Shown here one piece after another: positions 52,983-62,070 of a DNA stretch of 64,000 nucleotides. The DNA is taken from positions 248,001-312,000 of the forward strand of contig NZ_CP150207.1 of assembly GCF_037969765.1 (NCBI RefSeq), given 5' to 3'. Every line of letters begins with the position of its first letter. The first letter of the stretch is position 1. The notes beneath the pieces are model-generated. The model searched no databases and was not told where the DNA came from. It worked only from the letters and a program-made list of their open reading frames with translations. The DNA is from Paenibacillus sp. FSL W8-0186. Its GTDB lineage: Bacteria > Bacillota > Bacilli > Paenibacillales > Paenibacillaceae. Both the position numbers and the translations under genes were made by a program.

Positions 52983-53690
52983 CTATCCGCCGTTTCGTTT
53001 GAGCAGCTCAATGAGCTTATAGAGATAATGTGCGCCGTGAAGCTGCTGCTCGATTTGCACATCCATATAAGCCAATGAATCCATGGTAATTCTTCGAACC
53101 TCGGACAGGCTTTGCTGATTAATTTTCTCCATGATCCCGCGGACCGTTTCCAGCAAATAAACAGAGGACTGTACGGTTCTAATAATTAATAACCGGCGGA
53201 TATCGTCGCGATGATATCGCCGATAACCGCTCTCGGGATCGCGGTCAGGGGCAATCAAGCCCTCCTTCTCCCAGTGCCGTAATGTGGTAGCAGGCACATC
53301 TATTTCCTTCGCGACTTCCCCGATGGTATACCACTGCTTCTTCCGGCTGGCAAGGAAGCTTTCCATTTGATCCGGCTTCAGAATCTCCAATGCCTGCAGG
53401 GCTTGCTGTTTCTTCTGATACAGCTCGGCTTGTACCCGGTTGATCTCCCACAACGCTTCCGTATATTTTTTCTGCTGAAGCATCGGCATCACCTTCCGAA
53501 CCAAGGCCATGCCGAAGCCCGGGTACATCGCCCGGATACACTTAAAATAAGCCTCATGTTCTTCCGTATAGATGCGATAGCCATTGGCACCCCGCTGTGG
53601 AGTTGGAACAATCCCCCAATCTTCATAATGCCGCAATGCACTCGTACCAACATCTAATTTCCTCGCAATTTCAATGGGTTTAAGTTTCAT
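52983..53690 (-). CDS. MerR-family regulator with two helix-turn-helix domains
   Basis: This 235-residue protein carries two MerR-type DNA-binding domains. The first is at ~1-70 (IEIARKLDVGTSALRHYEDW, GYRIY) and the second at ~118-185 (WYTIGEVAKEIDVPATTLRH, SGYRRYHRDDI). A short helical tail follows. Most MerR proteins have one such domain; tandem forms are known beside antibiotic-resistance ABC genes. GGGGAGG precedes the ATG. It lies upstream of, and divergent from, the UvrA-like gene, but an insert now separates them. The palindrome at 53728 suggests autoregulation. Confidence 0.88.
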   Translation of the reverse strand: MKLKPIEIARKLDVGTSALRHYEDWGIVPTPQRGANGYRIYTEEHEAYFKCIRAMYPGFGMALVRKVMPMLQQKKYTEALWEINRVQAELYQKKQQALQALEILKPDQMESFLASRKKQWYTIGEVAKEIDVPATTLRHWEKEGLIAPDRDPESGYRRYHRDDIRRLLIIRTVQSSVYLLETVRGIMEKINQQSLSEVRRITMDSLAYMDVQIEQQLHGAHYLYKLIELLKRNGG

Positions 53691-53727
53691 ACAGTCACCT
53701 CCCCATACGGCGAAAGTTTAAATTAAA

Positions 53728-53742
53728 ACATTAGAGTAATGT
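53728..53742. promoter_or_regulatory. 15-bp palindrome upstream of the MerR gene
   Basis: ACATTA-GAG-TAATGT, perfect, 38 bp from the MerR start; candidate operator or autoregulatory site. Confidence 0.5.
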
Positions 53743-53801
53743 GACGGCCTATGATCTTGTTTACGACCTTGATTGGTTATTCTACAAAGCATCATAAACC
53801 A

Positions 53802-53841
53802 AAACCTTCACACTTGCACGAATGTTGTAATATCGAGGTAG
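53802..53841 (+). repeat. Left copy of 40-bp promoter-bearing direct repeat
   Basis: Identical to 55509-55548 at 39 of 40 positions. It contains a TGTAATAT -10-like box and is followed by GGAGG at 53861 with only a short open frame. It is the left boundary of the AT-rich insert. Confidence 0.85.
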
Positions 53842-53920
53842 ATTTAGCGATTTCACGATAGGAGGTTCTTGGGTATTTTCTATTCTATTAGCAAGAACTT
53901 ATTACATAACCTTAATTCAT

Positions 53921-54520
53921 TTAATCAGTAATTTTTTTAAGCTCAAAAATAGTTGCCTCTGATAACAAGATGAGCCTATCGTTATTAACAACAAAAAAAC
54001 TTACACTTACAGGTATGCTAAGTTTTGTAGAAGGGTCACTTATGTCTATTGCTTTTACTACATCAGTTATATTTAAGTCTGGGATATCTATTTTATATAA
54101 TCTATAAAAAGAGTCAGAGTTATAGCATGTCGCTGTAATCTCATATAATGGATTTTTAAGTTCATGCTGATAATCAGTATAGTTTTTAAGTCCCTTTGAT
54201 GAAAAAAAGTCTTTTTTGATTATTAATTCATCTCCAATAAATTTTTTCCCGGTTGGATATTCAGAAGCATCATTATATGAATTTGCAAATCCTAAAAGCT
54301 TCTCAACTTTCCAAGTTCCATAGAAATATTTTTCAGTTTCACTATCCAAAAGTATACGTTCTACAAGACAAGATTCGGATGTTTTTTTTGGAATAATAGA
54401 CTCATCCGTTTCAAATTTAGTCTCACTAGAAGTATCTGGATTTGATGTCATTTCAACATTTCCACAAGCCGATGCTAGCATCAACATTATCATAATACAA
54501 ACCAATAATATTTTTTTCAT
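53921..54520 (-). CDS. Lipoprotein of unknown function
   Basis: This 199-residue protein has a lipoprotein signal (basic start, hydrophobic core, ASAC lipobox at ~19). An acidic, Ser/Thr-rich linker follows, then a soluble domain with WKVEKLLGFANSYNDA and GKKFIGDELIIKKDF. This layout resembles the widespread Firmicute lipoproteins that begin 'YGTWKVEK' with an unknown ligand. Composition is AT-rich, unlike the MerR and UvrA-like genes on either side; it lies in the repeat-bounded insert. Confidence 0.75.
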   Translation of the reverse strand: MKKILLVCIMIMLMLASACGNVEMTSNPDTSSETKFETDESIIPKKTSESCLVERILLDSETEKYFYGTWKVEKLLGFANSYNDASEYPTGKKFIGDELIIKKDFFSSKGLKNYTDYQHELKNPLYEITATCYNSDSFYRLYKIDIPDLNITDVVKAIDISDPSTKLSIPVSVSFFVVNNDRLILLSEATIFELKKITD

Positions 54521-54543
54521 ATTTCACACTCTTTTTTATTTTT

Positions 54544-54633
54544 TTATTGTGTCACAATCTCTTCAGACATCAAGCTCTCCATTGGAGCGTTATCCCAACA
54601 GTTCCCTTTCTGGCCCATGGAACACATCGTTTG
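54544..54633 (-). pseudogene. IS3-family transposase remnant
   Basis: Read on the minus strand, 29 codons end at TAA and contain SMGQKGNCWDNAPMESL. This is the hallmark near the C-terminus of the IS3/IS150 integrase (S-x-x-x-K-G-N-C-x-D-N-A-x-x-E-S). The rest of the transposase and any terminal repeats are absent. It marks past insertion-sequence activity inside the repeat-bounded insert. Confidence 0.8.
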
Positions 54634-54872
54634 AGCACTATCGGCTCACTACGTAGTGTTGGTGATGTCGCTTACCTTTTTTCATTAAAAAACACATTGA
54701 AATCTGCAAAGGAGATCCGTCTTGTTAGACATTGGATACGAAGATATTATCCCTGGTCATTGTATGTATTTTTGGTACTATGGTATATAATTCCATGTAA
54801 CAACCCCATCCCCTTCCTTACGGAAATTAAATTTACGTTATTAATCTATTATTTAGGAGGCCTTTGGATTCA

Positions 54873-55241
54873 ATGAATAAATATGCCAACATTATTTGTA
54901 GTATAATTCTTTCTGCTTCCTTTCTAGGAGGATGTTATTTGTTAGCTGAGAGAGGAAGAAATATCCCTAATGACGAAGCTGAAAAAGTGATTAGCGATAG
55001 TAAAACCATACTTACAGAGAATGAACTGTCCGATTTTCTTGGGATCACAACCAGTGATTTAAAGAACTTGATTGATTCGGATAGAAAAAAGAGAGAGGAA
55101 TTCAAAGGGGGAATATACGACAGGTATTCGTTCTTACCTATCATGGAGCTCCCTGGCGGACATAGGGTTTTTCTAAAAAGTGAAATTGAAAACTGGGTAC
55201 AATACCACTCTTTAAAAGTGATTATACCGATGGATGAGTAA
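54873..55241 (+). CDS. Exported or lipid-anchored helix-turn-helix-like protein
   Basis: This protein of about 122 residues has an N-terminal hydrophobic segment ending FLGGC, a plausible lipobox. A domain like excisionase/MerR helix-turn-helix follows (LTENELSDFLGITTSDLKNL, HRVFLKSEIENWVQYH). A DNA-binding-like fold behind an export signal is odd, so a protein- or peptide-binding role outside, or a membrane-tethered domain, are alternatives. GGAGG lies 12 nt before ATG 54873; TTG 54864 is an alternative start with 3-nt spacing. AT-rich, inside the insert. Confidence 0.65.
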   Translation: MNKYANIICSIILSASFLGGCYLLAERGRNIPNDEAEKVISDSKTILTENELSDFLGITTSDLKNLIDSDRKKREEFKGGIYDRYSFLPIMELPGGHRVFLKSEIENWVQYHSLKVIIPMDE

Positions 55242-55246
55242 GAACA

Positions 55247-55333
55247 ATGACGGAAGCTAACAAATTTGTTGACTGTTTTAAAGATGTGAATGTTCTGGTT
55301 AAGGAAGTTGAAATCGCCAAGAAAATCCAATAA
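55247..55333 (+). CDS. Possible 28-residue peptide
   Basis: A short frame (begins MTEANKFVDCF, ends VEIAKKIQ) starts 5 nt after the preceding stop and ends just before a terminator. It has no strong ribosome site and no family. It may be the remnant of a longer gene or a small peptide of the same transcript. Confidence 0.3.
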   Translation: MTEANKFVDCFKDVNVLVKEVEIAKKIQ

Positions 55334-55344
55334 TAATCCAATCG

Positions 55345-55373
55345 AAAGCAGCTCATGCAGGGCTGCTTTTTTT
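55345..55373 (+). terminator. Terminator of the insert genes
   Basis: AAAGCAGC...GCTGCTTT with a 9-nt loop and seven Ts. Confidence 0.85.
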
Positions 55374-55508
55374 GCATCAAATGAGCAAATCAATAGCTTC
55401 AGCGCCATCCATCCCCATCTGGGGAAAGCCTAGCTTCATTTAAAACCTTAAAGTAGCGTGGACGGCTTTTGTTTCTGATTACACCGCTGCATACAGCAGC
55501 TGCTTCTT

Positions 55509-55548
55509 AAACCTTCACACTTGCACGAATGTTGTAATATCGGGGTAG
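55509..55548 (+). repeat. Right copy of 40-bp direct repeat / promoter of UvrA-like gene
   Basis: One mismatch to 53802-53841. It lies 29 bp upstream of the UvrA-like start and contains the TGTAATAT -10-like box, so it is the working promoter of that gene. It is probably controlled by the MerR regulator. Confidence 0.8.
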
Positions 55549-55577
55549 GCTGAGAAATTTTTCGAGGAGGAGATCGT

Positions 55578-58034
55578 TTGAATAACGAGATATTTATTAA
55601 GGGTGCGAGGGAGCATAATTTGCGCAATATTTCCCTGTCCATCCCTAAGAACAAGCTGGTTGTACTGACAGGACCATCCGGATCGGGCAAGTCAACCTTA
55701 GCGATCGACACTTTATTCCGGGAATGCCAACGGCAGTATCTGGAGTCGATGGGCATGCAGGGGATCAATAAACCCAAGATGGACTCCATCGTCGGCCTAT
55801 CCCCGGCCATCAGCGTCAGCCAGCATGTGACCAACCGCAATCCCCGTTCCACCGTAGGCACAGTCACCGATATGTACACGAGCTTGCGCATGATCTTTGA
55901 GAAGCTGGGGAAACGCCCTTGCCCGAATTGCCATCAGGAGATTCTGCCAACGCTGAACCAGGAGGACATCGAGAAAGAAGCGGGCAGCTTCAAGGAGTTT
56001 ATCAAGTGCCCGCATTGCCAGCATCGCATGGAGAAGCTGACGCGCACCCATTACTCCTACAATACGATAGAAGGCGCATGTCCGACCTGCAAGGGGTTAG
56101 GCGAGGTGGTGCAAATTCATGAGGCATCCGTCTTTCATCCGGAGAATTCGATCGAAGGTGGCGCTGTTGACCTGTGGAAGGGGCGGTATGCGGATTATCA
56201 GGTGTCGATTGTTAAGACCGCTATGAAGCACTACGGTGTACCGATCGAGGACGGTCTTCCTCTAAAGGACTACAGCCCGGCGCAACGAGCGATTCTGTAC
56301 CATGGCGTGGAAAGTCAGGAAGTGAAGCAATGGTTCCCTCATATCGCCCCTCCGAAGGCGGTAGGCGATGGAAAGTTTGAAGGCGTGCTGACGGGCATGT
56401 GGCGGCGCTTCTCTGAGAAGTCAGGCGCGTCGGCGGAGGGAGAAGCTTACTTCTATTCGCAGCAATGCCATGACTGTCAGGGCAGCCGGTTAAATGAAAT
56501 CAGCAGAACCGTTACAGTTGCGGATACGACGATCCCCCAGCTTGTCCACCATTCCCTGGAGGAAATGCTGGACTGGGTGAAGCGGGTCGAGTCAGCGCTG
56601 GATCATGATTCCCTGCTGCAGGTAGAGACGTTCACTCTGGATATGGCCACCAAGCTCAATCGATTGATTCGAACCGGGCTGGGGTATCTGACCTTAGACC
56701 GCCAGACGGTCAGCCTCTCCGGCGGCGAAGCCCAGCGCATCCGGCTAGCCTCCATCCTGGATTCGGCCTTGACCGGCGTGCTGTATATTCTGGATGAGCC
56801 TACGGCGGGGCTGCATCCGCGGGATACCCTGGGCTTGGTTAGCGTGATGAAGGATTTACGGGATCTGGGGAATACCGTCCTTGTCATCGAGCATGATGTC
56901 GATGTGATGAGAGAGGCGGATTATATTATCGATATGGGGCCGGGAGCGGGAGCTTATGGCGGAATGGTCATCGGCGAGGGCACACTGTCCGAGCTCATCC
57001 ATCAAGAACAATCCATCACCGGACAATACTTGCGCCATGATCCTGCAGCAAGAAGAAATGTCCGCCAAGGTACAGGACAAGCGATCGTCGTGCATCGGGC
57101 CAGCCTGCATAATTTGCAGGATGTGACGGTATCTTTTCCGGTCGGCTGTTTAATTGCAGTTACGGGAGTTTCAGGCTCTGGAAAATCCACGCTCGTGTTC
57201 GATGTGCTGGCGAAGGGAAATGATAAAATCCATGAAGGCTTTGAGCGGGTGGACGGCTTGGAGCACTTCGGCCAAATGGTAATTGTCGGACAATCGCCTC
57301 TCAGCAGGATGAAGCGTTCGAATGTCGCAACGTATACAGAGGTATTCACCGAAATCCGCAATGCCTTCGCACAACGAAAGGAAGCCAAGCAGCGGAAGCT
57401 GACGGCCAAGCATTTCTCCTTCAATACGGAGGGCGGACGCTGCGAGAATTGTCAGGGGCTCGGGTATGTCCCGATGAACATGCTGTTTTTCCCGGAATTG
57501 GAGGTGACATGTCCGGTCTGCCATGGACAGCGCTTCAAGCAGGAGGTACTGGCCGTTCAATATAACGGGTATTCCATTAATCAAATTCTGGAGAGCTCTG
57601 TACAGGATAGCTTGGATATTTTTAAGGAGGAAGGGAAAATCCGTTCAATCCTTGCATTGCTGGTGGAGATTGGCTTAGGCTATCTAAAATTGGGGCAGTC
57701 GCTGACCACGCTCTCCGGCGGGGAAGGACAGCGGTTGAAGCTGGCGAAGGAGCTGATGAGGACATCGCAGACCAGCACCCTCTACTTATTAGACGAGCCG
57801 ACGACCGGGCTGCATCCGAGTGATGTGAAGCAATTGTCCAAGCTGCTGGATCGCCTCGTGGATGCAGGCAATACCGTGATCATTGTCGAGCATAACAGCG
57901 AGCTGATCAGAACTGCGGACTGGATCATTGATCTAGGTCCGGAAGGGGGACGGCAGGGCGGTCATATCATCGCAGAAGGGACGCCGGAAGCAATCATGAA
58001 GCATGCGGGCTCGCATACCGGCCGGTATTTATGA
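55578..58034 (+). CDS. UvrA-like ABC ATPase (UvrA2/resistance type)
   Basis: This 818-residue protein has two ABC ATPase modules of the UvrA family but is about 130 residues shorter than housekeeping UvrA. Module 1: GPSGSGKST (~32), a reduced zinc/UvrB-binding insert with CPNC, CPHC and CPTC pairs, LSGGEAQRIRLA (~381) and LYILDEPTAGLHP. Module 2: GVSGSGKST (~530), CENC...CPVC zinc motif (~621-647), LSGGEGQRLKLAKEL (~713) and LYLLDEPTTGLHP. Start is TTG 55578 behind GGAGGAG. Short UvrA paralogues act in DNA-binding-drug resistance or DNA repair. MerR control suggests inducible resistance, which is inferred. Confidence 0.9.
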   Translation: MNNEIFIKGAREHNLRNISLSIPKNKLVVLTGPSGSGKSTLAIDTLFRECQRQYLESMGMQGINKPKMDSIVGLSPAISVSQHVTNRNPRSTVGTVTDMYTSLRMIFEKLGKRPCPNCHQEILPTLNQEDIEKEAGSFKEFIKCPHCQHRMEKLTRTHYSYNTIEGACPTCKGLGEVVQIHEASVFHPENSIEGGAVDLWKGRYADYQVSIVKTAMKHYGVPIEDGLPLKDYSPAQRAILYHGVESQEVKQWFPHIAPPKAVGDGKFEGVLTGMWRRFSEKSGASAEGEAYFYSQQCHDCQGSRLNEISRTVTVADTTIPQLVHHSLEEMLDWVKRVESALDHDSLLQVETFTLDMATKLNRLIRTGLGYLTLDRQTVSLSGGEAQRIRLASILDSALTGVLYILDEPTAGLHPRDTLGLVSVMKDLRDLGNTVLVIEHDVDVMREADYIIDMGPGAGAYGGMVIGEGTLSELIHQEQSITGQYLRHDPAARRNVRQGTGQAIVVHRASLHNLQDVTVSFPVGCLIAVTGVSGSGKSTLVFDVLAKGNDKIHEGFERVDGLEHFGQMVIVGQSPLSRMKRSNVATYTEVFTEIRNAFAQRKEAKQRKLTAKHFSFNTEGGRCENCQGLGYVPMNMLFFPELEVTCPVCHGQRFKQEVLAVQYNGYSINQILESSVQDSLDIFKEEGKIRSILALLVEIGLGYLKLGQSLTTLSGGEGQRLKLAKELMRTSQTSTLYLLDEPTTGLHPSDVKQLSKLLDRLVDAGNTVIIVEHNSELIRTADWIIDLGPEGGRQGGHIIAEGTPEAIMKHAGSHTGRYL

Positions 58035-58129
58035 TCATACAAGGCAAGTTCTCTGCATCCGCAGATAAGAAGACGGTAAGCCGGCGGAAGAGGGGATACA
58101 AGCTTTGTCATACAAAGTAAGCTCACCAC

Positions 58130-58179
58130 AAAACAGCTCCAGCTCCATACCTAAGCAGGTATGGAGCTGGAGCTGTTTT
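58130..58179. terminator. Perfect 23-bp bidirectional terminator
   Basis: Arms 58130-58152 and 58157-58179 pair perfectly around AAGC, giving T runs on both strands. It separates the UvrA-like gene from the convergent importer 3 operon. Confidence 0.97.
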
Positions 58180-58182
58180 GTT

Positions 58183-59928
58183 CTATTTATACTCGCCTGT
58201 ATATTTCGGAGATACCAGTTTGACGCCCGTTGCTTGCTTGAACTCTTGGACACGTGCATTCTTAGCAGCTTCGATGCTGCCCAGACCCAGCTTATCCAAG
58301 GTAGCCATAGCTTCGTTGTAAAGAGATTCGAATTCTGCGGCGTTCTTGGCTAAAATCATCTTGGGAACGATCTGCGCCCAGTAGACGGTGATCTTGGCTT
58401 CGGCGTTCGCCTCTTTGGAGCCTGGCTCATAAGCGTCGAACAGGTTGCCGGAGTCTAAGACGTCGTTGCTGTACATGTATTTGGCCGATCCATAGAATAA
58501 GCCGTCCATGTATTGGGTCTGCTCTGTCTCTTCGGCTTCCCTGACATGCTTAAGCCATACCTCGTTCGTTAACCACCAGATTGACTCGAAGCCCCACTTC
58601 TTCGTAGCGGCGTTCCAATCCGCGTTAAACTCTTGATCAATCTCTGGATTGCGCTTGTATTTGCCATCGGTGGTGATCGTAAATGTCTCGCCTTCTTTGC
58701 CAAAGAAGCTGGCTGCATGGCCTTGCTCGCTGTACAGGTACTCCAAAAATTGAATTGCCCGGTCTGCGTGCTTGGACTTCTTGTTCACGAAGGTCAGCGT
58801 CCAGCCTTTGTTCAGAGATCTGCCATACTGGGGCAGTGTACCCTTGTTGGATTTGATCGCATCGATCGTAATGTATTTCGCATTTGGATCCGAGAGATAC
58901 AGCTGGCTGACGGGTGTCGTATAATCGGCGTAGCTGCCGATCTTCATGAAGACGGCGCCCTGCGTCATTTTCTCTTCAATTTGATTACGTGCGCTGGTGA
59001 AGTTCTCCAGAGACAGTAGTCCTTCGGAATATAATCGATTGGCGAACTCCAGCACATGCTTGAATTCCTCCGTTCTGCGGAAGTCAACGTATGAGCCGTC
59101 CTCCGCTTCAGGTACCGCACCAAAGGAGCCGGCGAGCACACCCAGGGAGTCATTGATATATTTGTCCTTGTCATCGAAATACAGCGGCAGTACGGTCATG
59201 CCATTGTATTGAATATTCGCCTCTTTCACTTTCTTCAGGGCTGCAATGAAGGAGTCCTCCTGCTGCAGGTCCTCTACCGTAATCCCTAATTGATCCATGA
59301 TGTCTTGTCTGACGATAATCTGGCCGTTCGAGCGTTCGTTATAGAATTTCTTGACGTCAGGATATTGCTCCAGCATTTCCGGCGACACATAGTAGTTCGG
59401 AATCGCGTAGAGATTCCCGTCTGCCTGCGTATACCAATCAACCATCGTCTCCGGCAGAATTGTAGACAGGTAAGGATCGTATTTCTCCATTAACTCATTC
59501 AGCGGAGCTACCATTCCGCTATTCATCAGCGTCTGGATGAGCGAAGTGCTGTTCCAGCGGTCGAGTGTAATGATATCCGGCAAATTGCTGGTCGCCATCA
59601 TAACGTTGAACTCCGCGTTCACATCGTTGCCCGCATGAATGAACTCCACGCTGACCCCGGTTTCTTCGGTGATGAGCTTATCCACGTAGTTATTTTTGGC
59701 GTCCCACTTCTTGGAATATCCCGCCACTCCGGTGTACCAGGACAGGGACACGGGCGAGGTGTTCGATTTCCAGCCAGGCTCGCTGTTGGATTGGGAGGCT
59801 GCTGCCTCTGGAGAAGAATTAGACTCGGCCGGTGTGCTGTTGCCTGCGCCCTTTTGGCTGGAGCAGCCGGTGATCATGACCGTTAGAGCCAACGCAATCG
59901 CCAATAATCGCAATGATGCTTTGTTCAT
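58183..59928 (-). CDS. Extracellular solute-binding lipoprotein (importer 3)
   Basis: This lipoprotein of about 581 residues has an ITGC lipobox (cysteine ~22) followed by a Ser/Ala/Asn-rich linker. The LplA-type binding domain is recognisable from LSWYTGVAGYSKKWDAKNNY, ITEETGVSVEFI and the closing LYNEAMATLDKLGLG. The ATG at 59928 follows GGGGGAAA at proper spacing; the longer frame overlaps the upstream permease and lacks a signal. It is the last gene of the kinase-regulator-permease-permease-lipoprotein cluster. No ATPase is present. Confidence 0.93.
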   Translation of the reverse strand: MNKASLRLLAIALALTVMITGCSSQKGAGNSTPAESNSSPEAAASQSNSEPGWKSNTSPVSLSWYTGVAGYSKKWDAKNNYVDKLITEETGVSVEFIHAGNDVNAEFNVMMATSNLPDIITLDRWNSTSLIQTLMNSGMVAPLNELMEKYDPYLSTILPETMVDWYTQADGNLYAIPNYYVSPEMLEQYPDVKKFYNERSNGQIIVRQDIMDQLGITVEDLQQEDSFIAALKKVKEANIQYNGMTVLPLYFDDKDKYINDSLGVLAGSFGAVPEAEDGSYVDFRRTEEFKHVLEFANRLYSEGLLSLENFTSARNQIEEKMTQGAVFMKIGSYADYTTPVSQLYLSDPNAKYITIDAIKSNKGTLPQYGRSLNKGWTLTFVNKKSKHADRAIQFLEYLYSEQGHAASFFGKEGETFTITTDGKYKRNPEIDQEFNADWNAATKKWGFESIWWLTNEVWLKHVREAEETEQTQYMDGLFYGSAKYMYSNDVLDSGNLFDAYEPGSKEANAEAKITVYWAQIVPKMILAKNAAEFESLYNEAMATLDKLGLGSIEAAKNARVQEFKQATGVKLVSPKYTGEYK

Positions 59929-59986
59929 GGTATTTCCCCCTATGTGTAGAATAATAAATCTAATATCATCAATCCTCAAATACCGC

Positions 59987-60877
59987 CTAGCCTTTGACAG
60001 AACCAATGAGCATTCCTTTAATAAAAAATTTCTGTACGAAAGGATAGACCAGCACAATCGGCAGTGATGCAGCAACCATGGCGGCTAACTGCAGGGTGGT
60101 GGTGGTGACTGAACCCTGTGCCGCTCCGAGGGAGCCTGACATATTCGCAAGCAATAGGGCCGCCTCCGTGCTCTGAATCAATTTCAGGATGTACAGCTGC
60201 ACGGTCTGCAGGCTGTCGCCCTGGGTGAAGATCATGGCATCGTAGTAGGCATTCCAGTGTCCGACCGCCGTAAATAATGAAATGGCAGCAATAACAGGCT
60301 TGGACAGCGAGAGAATAATGCGGAAGAATATGGTGTACTCGCCTGCGCCGTCAATTTTGGCCGATTCGATCAATGCTTCGGGAAGCTCGGCAAAATAAGA
60401 CCGGAACAGAATCACATTCCAGAAGCTGAACAGCGTCGGAATAATAAAGACCAGGAAGTTATTGTAGAGCCCCAGCGCATTAATCAGAATGAAGTAAGGG
60501 ATCAGTCCGCCGCTCAGATACATGCTCATCAGCCCTAGTGTTGAATAGAGCCTTTTAAATTTCAGGTTCCTCCGCGAGAAGGCATAGGCGAACAAGGCCG
60601 TAAAAAGTACATGGGTGACGGTGCCGATCACCGTTCTGGATAAGGTTACAACGAAGGACTTCACTAATGCGGTATCGCTGAACAGCGCGCTATAGTTATC
60701 CCATGTGAACTGCCTTGTCCATAGATACACGCCGCCCTTGGCATAGTCGAGGCCATCATTGAATGAGCCGATGACGGAATACCAGAAGGGATACAGGGTG
60801 AGTACGATTAAGCAAGCCATGATGAATACGTTGAACATATTAAACAGCCGATTCGGCCATGAATGATCTCTAACCAT
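59987..60877 (-). CDS. ABC sugar transporter permease, YtcP-type (importer 3)
   Basis: This 296-residue permease has six spans (MFNVFIMACLIVLTLYPFWY first) and the docking loop ESAKIDGAGEYTIFFRIILS. GGGAGG precedes the ATG, 10 nt after the stop of the LplB-type permease. It ends with the family tail FFIKGMLIGSVKG. It is normal in length. Confidence 0.93.
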   Translation of the reverse strand: MVRDHSWPNRLFNMFNVFIMACLIVLTLYPFWYSVIGSFNDGLDYAKGGVYLWTRQFTWDNYSALFSDTALVKSFVVTLSRTVIGTVTHVLFTALFAYAFSRRNLKFKRLYSTLGLMSMYLSGGLIPYFILINALGLYNNFLVFIIPTLFSFWNVILFRSYFAELPEALIESAKIDGAGEYTIFFRIILSLSKPVIAAISLFTAVGHWNAYYDAMIFTQGDSLQTVQLYILKLIQSTEAALLLANMSGSLGAAQGSVTTTTLQLAAMVAASLPIVLVYPFVQKFFIKGMLIGSVKG

Positions 60878-60887
60878 AGGTTCCTCC

Positions 60888-61856
60888 CTAAAAAATCCCT
60901 TTCCCGGTTATTTTCTTAGCTATGAAATTAGCCAGGTACAGCAGGAATAACGCAATAACGGTCTTCATTAATCCGACGGCCGTTGCATACTCCATGCGGA
61001 ATTCCCGTAATCCGACCTTGTACACGTAAGTATCGATGACCTCACTGGCGTCAATGTTTAGCGGGTTCTGCAGGACGAAGAATTGGTCAAAGCCGCTGTT
61101 CAGAATATTGCTGATCGAGAAGACAAGCAGGATGACGATCGTGCCTGTAATCGCCGGCAGTGTAATATGCCAGATGCGGCGAAACCGCGAGGCCCCGTCC
61201 ATATAAGCCGCTTCGTACATTTCCTGATCGATGCTGGCAATCGCCGCAAGATATAGAATGGCGCCCCAGCCCAGTTCCTTGACTAAATTCGTAAGCACCG
61301 CCAGCAGCCAGAAGTAATCCTTCTCGGCGAGAAAATGAATCGGCTCGGAGATGATGCCGAAATTCACCAGCAGGTAGTTCAATACACCGTTGCTTGGCGA
61401 TAGAATATTGATGATTAACCCCCCGAAGATGCTCCAGGAAATAAAGTGCGGCAGATAAGTGATCGTCTGCGTCAGCTTCTTGAAGCGGGGGAAGGTGAGT
61501 TCGTTCAGAAACAATGCAAACAGGATCGTGACCGGGAAGGTGATGCAGAGACCTAGTAAATTGATCCCGAGGGTATTGCGCAGCATGTTCCAAAAGTTAA
61601 TATCTGAAATAAATTCCTTGAAGTTCGCCAATCCGACCCATTCCGATGAGAAAATCCCCTGGATTCCCGTAATGATGTTGTAGTCCTTAAAGGCGATAAT
61701 GACGCCGTAAAGCGGTATGAACGTGAAGATCAGAATAAACAGGATGCCCGGGATGATCATCGATTGGAGTGAAAGCTGGTCACGATTGTGGGAGGATCCT
61801 TTCTTTCGTGCCAAAGCCAGATTTGATTTCGCTGTAGAAGCCTCCGAGTCTGTCAT
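60888..61856 (-). CDS. ABC sugar transporter permease, LplB-type (importer 3)
   Basis: This 322-residue permease has six spans from residue ~30 (MIIPGILFILIFTFIPLYGV) and the docking loop EAAYMDGASRFRRIWHITLP. Its N-terminus is a basic, Ser-rich tail of ~28 residues. It is the first gene of the three-gene transport operon. A weak cre-like word lies about 40 bp upstream. Confidence 0.93.
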   Translation of the reverse strand: MTDSEASTAKSNLALARKKGSSHNRDQLSLQSMIIPGILFILIFTFIPLYGVIIAFKDYNIITGIQGIFSSEWVGLANFKEFISDINFWNMLRNTLGINLLGLCITFPVTILFALFLNELTFPRFKKLTQTITYLPHFISWSIFGGLIINILSPSNGVLNYLLVNFGIISEPIHFLAEKDYFWLLAVLTNLVKELGWGAILYLAAIASIDQEMYEAAYMDGASRFRRIWHITLPAITGTIVILLVFSISNILNSGFDQFFVLQNPLNIDASEVIDTYVYKVGLREFRMEYATAVGLMKTVIALFLLYLANFIAKKITGKGIF

Positions 61857-61895
61857 CTCTCTCTAAACCCCTCTCTTTTTGCTGTATAACTAAAT

Positions 61896-61909
61896 TGTAA
61901 GCGCATTAT
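61896..61909 (-). promoter_or_regulatory. Weak cre-like word upstream of importer 3
   Basis: TGTAAGCGCATTAT matches the CcpA consensus at 12 of 14 positions, 40 bp upstream of the permease start. Confidence 0.3.
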
Positions 61910-61982
61910 TTAAGGGGAAACAGGACTCGGGTTTGCGAAAAGGTATCATTTTTCGTCATCCGAAAAATATCTACCGACGTGC

Positions 61983-62018
61983 AAAAGCCTTCGCATTCGC
62001 ATAACGAACGTGAAGGCT
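61983..62018 (-). terminator. Terminator after the importer 3 response regulator
   Basis: AGCCTTCGCATTCG pairs with CGAACGTGAAGGCT (two internal mismatches) around CATAA, followed on the minus strand by TTTT. It lies between the regulator and the permeases, so these are separate transcripts. Confidence 0.8.
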
Positions 62019-62070
62019 GGAATTCCTCTATGAAGAACGTCAAGCACCATGAAGCTTCATATAGTACCGC

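Noticed and set aside
54547..54876. 109-codon plus frame
   Set aside because: Its first part is the antisense of an IS3 transposase remnant and its end overlaps the next gene's ribosome site.
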